A DNA stretch of 64,000 nt from Phocaeicola plebeius DSM 17135 (lineage in GTDB: Bacteria > Bacteroidota > Bacteroidia > Bacteroidales > Bacteroidaceae): assembly GCF_000187895.1 (NCBI RefSeq), contig NZ_DS990130.1:1-64000 (forward strand), written 5' to 3'. Every line of letters begins with the position of its first letter. Position 1 is the first letter of the stretch. Positions 47,277-55,986 of this stretch are shown one piece after another. Position numbers and translations under genes: made by a program. Under the pieces are notes generated by a model that searched no databases, was not told the DNA's origin, and saw only the letters and a list, made by a program, of their open reading frames with translations.

Positions 47277-49207
47277 AAGAAATCAATATGACAAAGGCTA
47301 TATCATGTATGCCGGACAAATTCATCACAATGGAAATGGTTGAACTGGCCGCGACCGAACACCGTCCGGAACTGGTCAACTATCTGCCGGAGAAATATAT
47401 TACTTCTGAAATACTTGACAGTATATTCAAAACAGATGATTACGGATGGCGTTCCTGGCAGCTTTCGAAGATACCTGAAGAAAAACGTAACCGCCAGATT
47501 TGTCTAAGGGCAATAAAGGCCGAAAAGAGTAATTTTCCTGACATACCGGAAAAATACAGGAACAGTGACATACTTGAATCGCTGTTCGCACACAGGAATT
47601 TCATGCACTACCTGCATCTGATACCTTCATCCTCATGGAACAACGGAACAGTCCGTGATGCAATATACTCCCTTTACCGTGACGTACAGCAAAACGGAGG
47701 TTACCGGTACTGTTCAGAGAGGTATGAACAGCAGTTCTTATATGAAACAAGCGTCATGCTTTCTTTCGTTCCGCGACAAGCCAAGGATTTCAGACTTTGG
47801 AAAGAACTGATCCATGACGGACGTATCGCAACCATGACTATCGACAAAATGATGCCTAAATGTTTCAAACAGGCAGCATACTACAAGGAATGGGCCATAC
47901 GCTGTATCAAGGAAGTGGATACACGCTGGCTTGACTATGACACCGTATGGAAGGCCATCTGTCACAAGACAGGCAACCTGCATGGCATTTTCGATTCATA
48001 CGGACATTACGAGTGGTTCTCCAAACATGCGGATGATGCCATGACTGACAAAGCAATGGAGCTGGAACCTAACCTGTTTAACAAACTTCCCAGACGGTTC
48101 CGGACACCGGAAAGACTTATTCATACACTTGAAGTAAAAAGAGAAATCAACAGTTACAACTTCATTCTTGAACCGAACCTGATGACGAAAGAGGTCTGTA
48201 TGGCACTGGCCAGGAGGGATTCGTTCTACCCTGATATTCCATCGGAATGCTGGAACAGGGAACTTGTGGAATATTTCACCGAATACGGCCATAGTCTGCG
48301 CTGGCTCCCTCAACTGCCGAAGAAACTACAGACCAGAAAACTTGCCCAGAAGGTTCTCAAGGAGAAGCCTCAATACTTCCATTATCTGCGGATGGAATTC
48401 ATCACACCTGAAATGTCCAGGCTGTTATGTCAAAAAGACCAGGATAATATCCGGTATTTCAAGGAACGGGTCATGGAATTCCAAAAATATACAGGGCTTC
48501 CAGCCGAATTCTATGGATGTGAAACGGATTTCAAGCATATCAGGGACCGTGATGACAGCCGCCGATACTGCCGTATAGGACTCGCTTACATCGCCTTACA
48601 AAAATGTAAACGCGGATGGCATGAAAGTGAATACTATCTTATCATGACACGCCATCCCAACCGATATATGCCTGCCAAGACAGTGTTCAGAAAACAGATT
48701 ACTACATTCCACCGGACATGGCTGGAAAAGACAATATGTGACAACGACCCGCAATTCCGGATTCCGAAGATTCAAAAGGATTTGAAGGATGTACAGGCCA
48801 TGCGGTATTATGAGGTGGAACATATCCGTACCATACTGGGTTGCGAAATATTCCGCAACTCTTTCATGGGGCAGACAGTGGAATACTGTATCCGCAAGGA
48901 CGGGCTGACCTACCATGACAGGAACATGGAAAGGCTCGCCTCCGGCCTGCAATACAAGATCCGTCAATTGAAGGAGCAGGCTGTACTCCCCAAAGGAACA
49001 GATGACTCTATGGAAATCAATGCAGAAACGGTACACCGCAATATGGGGTATTGTCTAATTGGAATAGAAGCCTTTGCGGAAGACTACGGACTGGACATAG
49101 CCCGGACCTATACCCTGAAAGAGCTGAAGGACGTTATCCATGAACAGGGATACAAGCCTTCACTGGAGAAATACAAAAAAGAAGTCCAACATCTAAATCT
49201 TATCTGA
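47273..49207 (+). CDS. large helical-repeat protein of unknown function
   Basis: 644 residues. At least five degenerate units of 25-50 residues contain a motif like LPEKYITSEILDSIF, DIPEKYRNSDILESLF, LPRRFRTPERLIHTLE, DIPSECWNRELVEYF and YLRMEFITPEMSRLL, each probably a helix-turn-helix hairpin, giving a solenoid over about residues 15-385. The C-terminal part (about 390-644) is not repetitive and may be a separate domain. No catalytic motif recognised. It is coupled to the preceding gene by a 4-nt overlap and followed 2 nt later by the next gene. Confidence 0.72.
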   Translation: MKEINMTKAISCMPDKFITMEMVELAATEHRPELVNYLPEKYITSEILDSIFKTDDYGWRSWQLSKIPEEKRNRQICLRAIKAEKSNFPDIPEKYRNSDILESLFAHRNFMHYLHLIPSSSWNNGTVRDAIYSLYRDVQQNGGYRYCSERYEQQFLYETSVMLSFVPRQAKDFRLWKELIHDGRIATMTIDKMMPKCFKQAAYYKEWAIRCIKEVDTRWLDYDTVWKAICHKTGNLHGIFDSYGHYEWFSKHADDAMTDKAMELEPNLFNKLPRRFRTPERLIHTLEVKREINSYNFILEPNLMTKEVCMALARRDSFYPDIPSECWNRELVEYFTEYGHSLRWLPQLPKKLQTRKLAQKVLKEKPQYFHYLRMEFITPEMSRLLCQKDQDNIRYFKERVMEFQKYTGLPAEFYGCETDFKHIRDRDDSRRYCRIGLAYIALQKCKRGWHESEYYLIMTRHPNRYMPAKTVFRKQITTFHRTWLEKTICDNDPQFRIPKIQKDLKDVQAMRYYEVEHIRTILGCEIFRNSFMGQTVEYCIRKDGLTYHDRNMERLASGLQYKIRQLKEQAVLPKGTDDSMEINAETVHRNMGYCLIGIEAFAEDYGLDIARTYTLKELKDVIHEQGYKPSLEKYKKEVQHLNLI

Positions 49208-49209
49208 AT

Positions 49210-49968
49210 ATGAATATTCTCCAAAAAAGAATTGAAAACCTGTGCGATGAAATCGTCGGCAGGATACTTGCACTGATGCAGGCAAACTCGGTTTCCGAAG
49301 TAATATTGACAGACAATGACAATCCGGTTTTCGTAATCCTGTTTGACAAGACAGGTGATCCGTGCGAATGCTCCGTACACAAGGTAACTGCCGTCGGAGA
49401 AGGAATCATACTTGAAGTCCATGATAAGATAACCGGAGAAAACTACAAGGTCACAAGCCGCCATGAGGCGGCTCTGGCCAATCCGGTATGGCTTAACGAC
49501 ATTCTGGAAGCCATGACAAATATCTTCCATATAAAAGAAGATAATGTCATATGCTGCAAATGCGGAAGTACAGACGTAACCTGTGAAGCGATGATAAATC
49601 CCAATACAAAGGACTTTGACCACTATACAGATGACTCTTTTCAGTATGGGTGGTGCGACAACTGTAAAACTGGAGTAGTCATAAGCGACACATCTGAAGT
49701 AAAGAAGGGAATATCTCAGAAATATAAAGAGTTTACAGAGACTTACAATACCGAACCGCAACTGGCCTTATGCCGTATCATCTGGAAAGATGATATGAAA
49801 GAAACGGAAGTTTCCATAGCACTCGAAAACATTCCGGAAGAGCATGATGATACCATCTTCTTCTATTGCGACAGCCTGTCCGATTTCATGGCGTTGGCAG
49901 AATACGGAGGAGAAGACTTCATCGTTACGGAATGTTTTAACTTTACCAACTTGGAAAACGAGGAATAA
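49210..49968 (+). CDS. hypothetical ICE protein with zinc-ribbon-like centre
   Basis: 252 residues. The central part has CCKCGSTDVTCE and later GWCDNCKTGV, which looks like a four-Cys metal site. The N-terminus is helical with a strand pair; the C-terminus is acidic. Soluble. No family recognised. It starts 2 nt after the helical-repeat gene, so the two are probably co-expressed. Confidence 0.65.
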   Translation: MNILQKRIENLCDEIVGRILALMQANSVSEVILTDNDNPVFVILFDKTGDPCECSVHKVTAVGEGIILEVHDKITGENYKVTSRHEAALANPVWLNDILEAMTNIFHIKEDNVICCKCGSTDVTCEAMINPNTKDFDHYTDDSFQYGWCDNCKTGVVISDTSEVKKGISQKYKEFTETYNTEPQLALCRIIWKDDMKETEVSIALENIPEEHDDTIFFYCDSLSDFMALAEYGGEDFIVTECFNFTNLENEE

Positions 49969-49985
49969 TTTATTTTCATCTTTTC

Positions 49986-50020
49986 AAAGTTGCCTGATAT
50001 GTAAACTTTATATATATTTG
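49986..50020 (+). promoter_or_regulatory. promoter and candidate operator of the toxin-antitoxin operon
   Basis: TATATTTG (50013-50020) is a consensus -7 element. A dyad aaagtt (49986-49991) / aacttt (50004-50009) lies just upstream and could bind the antitoxin for autoregulation. The predicted transcription start falls at or next to the toxin ATG (50025), so the message may be leaderless. Confidence 0.55.
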
Positions 50021-50024
50021 CAGC

Positions 50025-50360
50025 ATGAAACAGGAAAGGACCATATCAGCCTACAAGAATTATTTCATGGACTTTATCTCATCTCTCAGAAAAGAGGAAG
50101 CCCGTAAGATATACTACATTCTTGATATGCTGAAAGTACAGGAAAGGGTAAGCAGCAAGTTCGTAAAGTATCTGCGTGAAGAGCTCTATGAAATCCGTGC
50201 TGAATATGGAGGCAATATCTTCAGGGTATTCTTCATATTTGATGACGGGAACATCGTAATCCTGTTCAACGGATTTCAGAAAAAGACACAGAAGACACCG
50301 CCTTCTGAAATAGAAAAAGCATTAAAGATAAAGGAGGAGTATTATGAAAGCAAGAAATGA
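50025..50360 (+). CDS. RelE/HigB-family toxin
   Basis: 111 residues, the length of HigB/Gp49-type mRNA interferases that cut mRNA on the ribosome. The pattern SSLRKEEARKIYYILDMLKV, ELYEIRAEYGGNIFRVFFIF, DGNIVILFNGFQKKTQKTP matches the family core, including the basic catalytic end. It overlaps the antitoxin gene by 17 nt, in toxin-first order as in higBA loci. Confidence 0.85.
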   Translation: MKQERTISAYKNYFMDFISSLRKEEARKIYYILDMLKVQERVSSKFVKYLREELYEIRAEYGGNIFRVFFIFDDGNIVILFNGFQKKTQKTPPSEIEKALKIKEEYYESKK

Positions 50361-50649
50361 AAACCTGACCAGCATCGATGCTATCATGGATGCGGAATTC
50401 GGCAAGCCGGGAACACCTGAACGTGAGGAGTTCCGTAAGGAGGCATACGCCTACTGCATGGGACAGATTATATGCGATGCCAGAAAGAAGGAAAAGATGA
50501 CCCAGTCCGAACTGGCTGAAAAAATCGGGACCAACAAGTCCTATATCTCCAGAATAGAAAAAGGTATTGTAGATCCGGGTATCAGTACGTTCTGCCGTAT
50601 CATTGATGCACTCGGATTGAAGATTGAAATTGTCAAACCGGTATTATAA
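50344..50649 (+). CDS. XRE-family antitoxin (HigA-like)
   Basis: 101 residues with an N-terminal helical region and a C-terminal helix-turn-helix (MTQSELAEKIGTNKSYISRI, then EKGIVDPGIST). It is expected to neutralise the RelE-type toxin and repress the shared promoter. Its end overlaps the next gene by 1 nt. Confidence 0.88.
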   Translation: MKARNENLTSIDAIMDAEFGKPGTPEREEFRKEAYAYCMGQIICDARKKEKMTQSELAEKIGTNKSYISRIEKGIVDPGISTFCRIIDALGLKIEIVKPVL

Positions 50650-50996
50650 TGGAAAATTATCAGGAAAAAGCCAGAGAAAACTTTTACCGCAACCGTCCAT
50701 ACGGCATTCACATTGATTATGCCCGAAAAGGATTTGTACTGTTCAATCACTATACAAATAGTCTCGGCAAACAGGAAACCGGTTCTATTGAAGGCCTTCC
50801 CCTTGAAAAGTTCGAGGATGTGGACGCGATACCATTGAACGGGAAAATTATAAAAAATGGTAACCAGACAACAGACATCTATTTCTATACAGACGATTCA
50901 AATCCTTACAAAAACATGAAGCTGGATATGGATGCTCTGAAACAGTATAATCGGTTCATTTATCCCCTGTCACTTTTTTTAGACAGGATATTATAA
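50649..50996 (+). CDS. hypothetical third gene of the toxin-antitoxin operon
   Basis: 115 residues beginning MENYQEKARENFYRNRPYGI. Soluble with alternating strands (GFVLFNHYTNSLG, TTDIYFYTDDSNPYKN). No family recognised. It overlaps the antitoxin stop by 1 nt and ends at the strong terminator, so it belongs to the operon. It might be a chaperone, a second antitoxin or a passenger. Confidence 0.6.
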   Translation: MENYQEKARENFYRNRPYGIHIDYARKGFVLFNHYTNSLGKQETGSIEGLPLEKFEDVDAIPLNGKIIKNGNQTTDIYFYTDDSNPYKNMKLDMDALKQYNRFIYPLSLFLDRIL

Positions 50997-51036
50997 CAAG
51001 ACAGCCGTGAATCATGATAAATTCACGGCTGTCTTG
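50997..51036. terminator. bidirectional terminator between the accessory and tra regions
   Basis: Perfect 16-bp stem caagacagccgtgaat (50997-51012) with attcacggctgtcttg (51021-51036), 8-nt loop, then TTTT. It ends the plus-strand accessory block and the minus-strand tra operon, which converge here. Confidence 0.9.
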
Positions 51037-51040
51037 TTTT

Positions 51041-51544
51041 CTATGGCATAAACAGTAATCTGTATTCTTCTTTTCTTCTCCTTTCAATTGACGGAATTTT
51101 CTTTCCCTTATAGTGACAATATCGTATGAAGTCCGCATAAATGCCCCGGTTACCGGCTTCCAGTTTCCTTATCAACGTGCTTTTGGGCATCCTGCCATAA
51201 CCGAGCAACCTATATGGTCCCACCTGGTATGCCAGACATGCAACCAAAAGCGAATCCTTTCCCAGATGACGGAACAACGCACACATTTCCTTCAGGTCTT
51301 TTCTCAGAATACTGTCTCCCTCACTTTCTGTCAGACTGACGGGAAACTTTTCCCCTTTTCTGATACGGTGACCGTATGCAACATACGGATAATGTTCCGG
51401 ACCATGCCATCCTTCGTATTTCTTGATACACCTGACAGCCGTTTCCCAACGTGAGTCTTCCACATTCTCCTGTGCACGCAGGGAAGTTACCGTCATGGCC
51501 AGTACCACCAATGGCAGTACTGACCTTAGAGACCTTACGGTTAT
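51041..51544 (-). CDS. conjugation-associated lysozyme (GH24-like)
   Basis: About 156-167 residues. The catalytic block KKYEGWHGPEHYPYVAYGHR has the Glu and Tyr-Gly-His pattern of phage-type lysozymes, so it should open peptidoglycan for the transfer channel. The signal peptide is only complete (TVRSLRSVLPLVVLAMTVTS) if translation starts near 51544, where a strong AGGAGGT is followed by ATA rather than ATG. In-frame TTG (51511) and ATG (51496) are the conventional alternatives. Last gene of the tra operon. Confidence 0.82.
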   Translation of the reverse strand: MTVRSLRSVLPLVVLAMTVTSLRAQENVEDSRWETAVRCIKKYEGWHGPEHYPYVAYGHRIRKGEKFPVSLTESEGDSILRKDLKEMCALFRHLGKDSLLVACLAYQVGPYRLLGYGRMPKSTLIRKLEAGNRGIYADFIRYCHYKGKKIPSIERRRKEEYRLLFMP

Positions 51545-52047
51545 TATAGGACACCTCCTTCCTGAACTGACACTGAATCTTCCGTAGCATCTGTCTCTTC
51601 ATCGCCCGCATTGTTGAAATCAAATTCCATTTCCGTCATGTTTCCCCAGTTGTCTTCAACAACGACAATGAAGTTCTGCGCCTCGTCACATAGTGAAGTA
51701 TAATACAGCCTGAACTTCCGGTCCTCCAGCAGATAACGGTCATTCGGCTTGAATTCAAGACCGTTGTCCAGTTTCAGGGAACCCTCCCCGTCATACTGGA
51801 AATAACGGATCGTATAGACTGTACCGTCAAAATCGCCCTCACTTTTGAGTTCACATCGTATTTCCGCCATCTCATTCCTGTTCAGTTCCTTTGGAACCGG
51901 CATTGTTTCCACGGTAAACGGATAACTCTGCTGGATTTCCAGCTCGGATTCGCACGAGGTCAGTACAAGACTGACCAGACCTATGCAGAACATGGCAATC
52001 TTGCCTGCCAGCCCAAATCCTTTTCTCATATTCTTTTCTGTCTTCAT
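51544..52047 (-). CDS. traQ: conjugal transfer lipoprotein TraQ (DUF3872)
   Basis: 167 residues with a lipoprotein signal ending SLVLTSC and a single beta-rich domain (FDGTVYTIRYFQYDGEGSLK, VVVEDNWGNMTEMEFDFNN) typical of DUF3872. It is anchored in the envelope; its role in transfer is not fully defined. It overlaps the traP stop (ATGA) and abuts the lysozyme start. Confidence 0.88.
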   Translation of the reverse strand: MKTEKNMRKGFGLAGKIAMFCIGLVSLVLTSCESELEIQQSYPFTVETMPVPKELNRNEMAEIRCELKSEGDFDGTVYTIRYFQYDGEGSLKLDNGLEFKPNDRYLLEDRKFRLYYTSLCDEAQNFIVVVEDNWGNMTEMEFDFNNAGDEETDATEDSVSVQEGGVL

Positions 52048-52904
52048 TTGTTTTCCTTTGTTTTTGTCAGATATTCATTCAAGTCCTTTAATCCATCATA
52101 CAGACCGGAACAGTCCATAACCTTATTCCCGAAATGTATGTTCAAAGTCTCCAGTGCAGTAATCCCGGCCCGATCACGGTCAAGAAAGCACAGGATTTTA
52201 CCGTAACCCTCCAGAACGGCATACGACCGTTCCAGATTGGATACAGAGTTCAGCACCAGGCAGTCCTCGTCCTTCACAATCCGCAATACCAATGCCGAAA
52301 GGAAATCCACAAATCCTTCAAACACACAGCACGTATCCTGTTTCTTTCCGGACAGGGACACACAGGAAATGTCCTTGGGAGAGATGCATCCCTTGAACAT
52401 CGGGTTACGGAGTTCATAGCCGCCGCTCCGGTTCATGAAGCCTATGGCAAAATACCGTTTGCCCCGTATTCCGTATGCCACTTCCTTGCAGAATCTCCCG
52501 GCTATGGCCGGATCAATGCCTCTCTCTTTCAGGTAACCTTTCAATGCCTCATGACTCAGTTCCGTCACTTTCACGTCCTCGAATCCGGAAACGCGGGGTA
52601 TCTTCTTACGTTCCTGTAAAGGCCGGAGGGGAAGGATGCCGGATTTCCCTGAAAGGAACTCCAGCTGTTCCATGAAACCGGTACTTCCGGTCAGTTCTCC
52701 GGCAAGATGGAAGATGTCACCTCCCTTTCCGAGGCCAAAATCAAACCAGACATTCCGCTGCGTATCCACCTTGAAGGATGCGGTTCTCTCATTTCTGAAA
52801 GGGGATCTGAACCAGACATCATTTCCTTTACGGGATACAGGCATATGCCCCAGATCTTCAAGAAAACCGACAAGAGAAATCCGTCTAATCTGTTCCAGTT
52901 CCAT
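52044..52904 (-). CDS. traP: ICE DNA primase TraP
   Basis: 286 residues. The N-terminal DnaG zinc-finger-like domain (WFRSPFRNERTASFKV, WFDFGLGKGGDIFHLAGEL) has lost all four Cys/His zinc ligands. The C-terminal Toprim domain keeps VFEGFVDFL (Glu) and CFLDRDRAG (Asp pair). It would prime second-strand synthesis in the recipient cell. It is placed between traO and traQ as in CTnDOT. Confidence 0.9.
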   Translation of the reverse strand: MELEQIRRISLVGFLEDLGHMPVSRKGNDVWFRSPFRNERTASFKVDTQRNVWFDFGLGKGGDIFHLAGELTGSTGFMEQLEFLSGKSGILPLRPLQERKKIPRVSGFEDVKVTELSHEALKGYLKERGIDPAIAGRFCKEVAYGIRGKRYFAIGFMNRSGGYELRNPMFKGCISPKDISCVSLSGKKQDTCCVFEGFVDFLSALVLRIVKDEDCLVLNSVSNLERSYAVLEGYGKILCFLDRDRAGITALETLNIHFGNKVMDCSGLYDGLKDLNEYLTKTKENK

Positions 52905-52910
52905 AACCCG

Positions 52911-53468
52911 CTAATTTATCATAAAACGAATGCCGATTCCATATTGGGTATGGCAATGTCCGAGACTTCCGCCCCACAGGAAACGCTCACGCAAGGAAGC
53001 CGTCAATGCCACACGGTCGGCAAGGTACAGTTCCATCTCCAGCGTCAGGGCACAGCCGTACACAAAGGCATCGCCGTTTTTCAGAGTGGCCCCGTCATAG
53101 AGTTTTTTATCGGACCAGTTTACCGTCTCATATCCGGCCAGTGCCGATCCTCCCAGATTGAGGAAGAACACTTTTCCCGCATCGGAAAGGAAATTCAGGT
53201 AATATCCACCTTCTGCCGTAAACTGCGCCGAAGGGATGGTCACATGACGGTAACCGTGTTTCATATGCAGGTATTCCGCTCCATATACCCATTTGTTCCC
53301 GCCTTTGGCATAACTTGAAAGTGTCATTCCCATATAGTATCCGTTATCGGAAGCCATACCTCCACGCATTTCCACACCCTGCATCCTTGGCAGAATCCGC
53401 TGGGCTTCTGCCTGTCCCACGGAAAGGACAAGCAGCAATGCCAGCATATACAATACTTTCGTTCTCAT
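52911..53468 (-). CDS. traO: conjugal transfer protein TraO
   Basis: 185 residues with signal peptide MRTKVLYMLALLLVLSVGQA and alternating beta strands ending in Phe-rich IGIRFMIN, an outer-membrane beta-barrel pattern. It is part of the outer-membrane half of the mating channel. It overlaps traN by 4 nt and is 6 nt upstream of traP. Confidence 0.9.
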   Translation of the reverse strand: MRTKVLYMLALLLVLSVGQAEAQRILPRMQGVEMRGGMASDNGYYMGMTLSSYAKGGNKWVYGAEYLHMKHGYRHVTIPSAQFTAEGGYYLNFLSDAGKVFFLNLGGSALAGYETVNWSDKKLYDGATLKNGDAFVYGCALTLEMELYLADRVALTASLRERFLWGGSLGHCHTQYGIGIRFMIN

Positions 53469-54412
53469 CGTACCTTCAGTTCATTGATGGTTTCCGCACG
53501 CACCAGGTCTTCGTTGACCACCTCAAAACTCTGGTGACGGCCGCCCTGTTTCTCATACATCTCTACAACCAGTTTCTTGTCGTCCGGTATTGTAAACTTG
53601 GGAAGGGCAAATACCGTACATTCCGAATCCCTGCCGTTTACACGTGTCACATAATTATAGGCACGCAGCGGATAAATCACCTGCTCCTGCATGGCCGTAC
53701 GCTTCATCACCTTTTTGTCCACCACCTTGAACGTAATGAAATCCACGTCAAAGGGAACATTCGAGGAGTTCTTTACCTGGGTATGGAAATAAAGCAGGTC
53801 ATTATGGGTGTACAGCCCTTTGAGCAGATACTGGATACCGAAACGCTTGCAGCCGATATGACGGATACGGCGCTTGTCATTCTCATACACGGATTTCATG
53901 ATAAGACGTACCAGACGGGGTGACTCGTTATCCAGCTCGGTCAGATAGATTTCCATGGCATTGTTGGGACGGTTCACCGATTCTCCGTCATGGATAAAAT
54001 CACACATCTCCACATTCAGCAGTAACGGCTCATCGGCATACTTCACGTTGAAGGTATAGAAGTTCCCGTCTTCGGTTATTACAGACATATTGGTCTCCTC
54101 CCTGAAATTGCGTGTCGTGGCCTTTACTCGGATTACATTCTCGGCACCGTCGGCCTTGCCGGCTATCAGGTTTGTAGAACCGAGATCCACATATTTGACC
54201 GGAGCCGGAAAAATGACATGGACGGTCTTGTCATACGTTATTTCCAGTCCGTGCGGCGGAATCATCTGGCTGAAACCGATCTTGCGGGTCAGCCCCTCAT
54301 AATAATCACCGCTACTCTGCTGCGCCCAGGCAGCCGATACGCCCAGTAAAAGGGCAAACATCATCAGAATCTTCTTCATGTGCTTTTGTTTAATGGTTGT
54401 CTTTTCTTTCAT
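53465..54412 (-). CDS. traN: conjugal transfer protein TraN (DUF4138, VirB9-like)
   Basis: 315 residues. A signal peptide (KKILMMFALLLGVSAAWA) is followed by a beta-rich body with ITYDKTVHVIFPAPVKYVDL typical of DUF4138. It forms part of the periplasmic and outer-membrane core with TraM and TraO. The ATG at 54412 is preceded by AGGAAACT; the ATG at 54379 directly before the signal is an alternative. Confidence 0.92.
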   Translation of the reverse strand: MKEKTTIKQKHMKKILMMFALLLGVSAAWAQQSSGDYYEGLTRKIGFSQMIPPHGLEITYDKTVHVIFPAPVKYVDLGSTNLIAGKADGAENVIRVKATTRNFREETNMSVITEDGNFYTFNVKYADEPLLLNVEMCDFIHDGESVNRPNNAMEIYLTELDNESPRLVRLIMKSVYENDKRRIRHIGCKRFGIQYLLKGLYTHNDLLYFHTQVKNSSNVPFDVDFITFKVVDKKVMKRTAMQEQVIYPLRAYNYVTRVNGRDSECTVFALPKFTIPDDKKLVVEMYEKQGGRHQSFEVVNEDLVRAETINELKVR

Positions 54413-54425
54413 AGTTTCCTGTATT

Positions 54426-55757
54426 TCATTTCTCCGGTGAATGGAGCAGTACCCGGTGTCCGGCCTTCAAAGTAATCTTTACCGTACGCATCCGTTTGGA
54501 TATGTACTGGGAAACGCCCTGTATCACACCTTTTCCCAGATCGGAGGCAATCTGCGCCCCGGCATCGGTGGAAATGTTGATGCTGCTGTTCATCGAGGTT
54601 CCCATGTTGGCGGCAATCTCCCTGGCAGCGTCATATTCCAGTGAACCCGGCACCAGGATTCCCTGCTGTCCGTTCAGATCATAGACTTCCAGTTCCACCG
54701 GCAGGATAGTTCCCTTGTATTCCACGGCATTGACCATGATTTCCAGCCGTTCACCCTGTATGCGTGTGCCACCTACCAGTACAGTCCCTTTCGGTATGAA
54801 ACGTCCGGCAACAGACATGGGCTCGGTAAGCCGCAAGCGCAAGGCCTGTCCGTCGGATACGGTCTGCGTACCGTGTACACAGGCAGCAATGGTATTGCCT
54901 TCCGTTACTGTCTTCCTGCCGACAGCCGTATTGAAACCGGCATTGCGTTCTCCCGAAAAAGCGGATATGAACTCTTCGTCGCTCATAGGTCTGGAAAGCG
55001 AGGATACCACCTCATTGTGAACCTGTTTCACCGGTATGGCTTTTTTGTCCTCCGCTTTTCTGACGGGAGAAGGAGTCTCCACTGCCTGACGGTTATTGTA
55101 TTTGGCGGCCAGTTCGTAGGATTTTTCCATCAGGGCCATCTTTTCCTCCATGCCTGACAGTGGCTCCTGTTTCTGCTGCTGTTGCTGCATACGCTCCAGT
55201 TCCTCAATCCTTTCCAGAAGCCTTTCCTTTTCCGGATCGGTCCGCGGTTCATAGATGCTTCCCAGCGTACGGTTCATCTCACGGTAGGCTCCGGCCGAGG
55301 AACTGACCGGTCCGGCATTGCCTTTTTCTGTTTCCGTTTCCGTGTTTGTTTGCCTCTCCGGTGGAATGTTATCGGGAAGACGGACACTGTCTTTCCGTTC
55401 CTCTTTGGCAAACATGGACTCCGCAGCTTCAAAGAATGTCTTCCTTTTCCTGCTTTCCTGTTCCATCAGAGCCTTTTCATAGGCATCCTTCTTGTTTCCT
55501 TCCAGGCGGCTGTCCTCGGGAGAAGGGATTTCCGTATTGAATCCCTGTCCTTTATCCTGCCGCTCCCGTTCCTGCCCGGAAGGTGAGAATATCAGATAGA
55601 AACTTCCCAGACACAGCAGGAACATCAGAGGATACACAACAAATCTGGCGCGTTTGCGTTTCTGTTCCTCACTCAGCGGCTTCCTGTCCTTTGAGGACCG
55701 GAGCCTGAACGGTTTCATCAGCCGTTCCATTACTTTCTTGACTTTTTCTTTCTCCAT
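54426..55757 (-). CDS. traM: conjugal transfer protein TraM (VirB10-like)
   Basis: 443 residues. One membrane helix near residue 36-54 (FVVYPLMFLLCLGSFYLIF), a long charged periplasmic coiled region (RIEELERMQQQQQKQEP), and a C-terminal beta domain (GTQTVSDGQALRLRLTEPMS, IPKGTVLVGGTRIQGERLEI) as in VirB10. It spans the inner membrane toward the outer-membrane core. Its start overlaps the end of traL by 89 nt. Confidence 0.92.
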   Translation of the reverse strand: MEKEKVKKVMERLMKPFRLRSSKDRKPLSEEQKRKRARFVVYPLMFLLCLGSFYLIFSPSGQERERQDKGQGFNTEIPSPEDSRLEGNKKDAYEKALMEQESRKRKTFFEAAESMFAKEERKDSVRLPDNIPPERQTNTETETEKGNAGPVSSSAGAYREMNRTLGSIYEPRTDPEKERLLERIEELERMQQQQQKQEPLSGMEEKMALMEKSYELAAKYNNRQAVETPSPVRKAEDKKAIPVKQVHNEVVSSLSRPMSDEEFISAFSGERNAGFNTAVGRKTVTEGNTIAACVHGTQTVSDGQALRLRLTEPMSVAGRFIPKGTVLVGGTRIQGERLEIMVNAVEYKGTILPVELEVYDLNGQQGILVPGSLEYDAAREIAANMGTSMNSSINISTDAGAQIASDLGKGVIQGVSQYISKRMRTVKITLKAGHRVLLHSPEK

Positions 55758-55986
55758 TTCTTACAATAGATTGAATGAACTCCATACGGAGTGAATCCTT
55801 TTCCATAAATTCCATTCCGGACTCCCTGTTCTTACTGCCTATAAACGGTCTGCATGCCGTATAGACACATGCGGCGGCAAACGGGACAAACAGTATCCAG
55901 AGAACGGCCTTGCGCTGTTTAACGGTAAGTCTGTGGCAGAACCTCCTGAGTTGAAGGTCTGCCTGTCTCGTCAGGTTCCTTTTCAT
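55669..55986 (-). CDS. traL: conjugal transfer protein TraL (DUF3989)
   Basis: 105 residues with one membrane helix (about 27-47, AVLWILFVPFAAACVYTACR) after a basic N-terminus. Small inner-membrane component of the channel. The long overlap with traM (55669-55757) is usual in this operon type. The start overlaps the traK stop by 4 nt. Confidence 0.88.
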   Translation of the reverse strand: MKRNLTRQADLQLRRFCHRLTVKQRKAVLWILFVPFAAACVYTACRPFIGSKNRESGMEFMEKDSLRMEFIQSIVRNGERKSQESNGTADETVQAPVLKGQEAAE

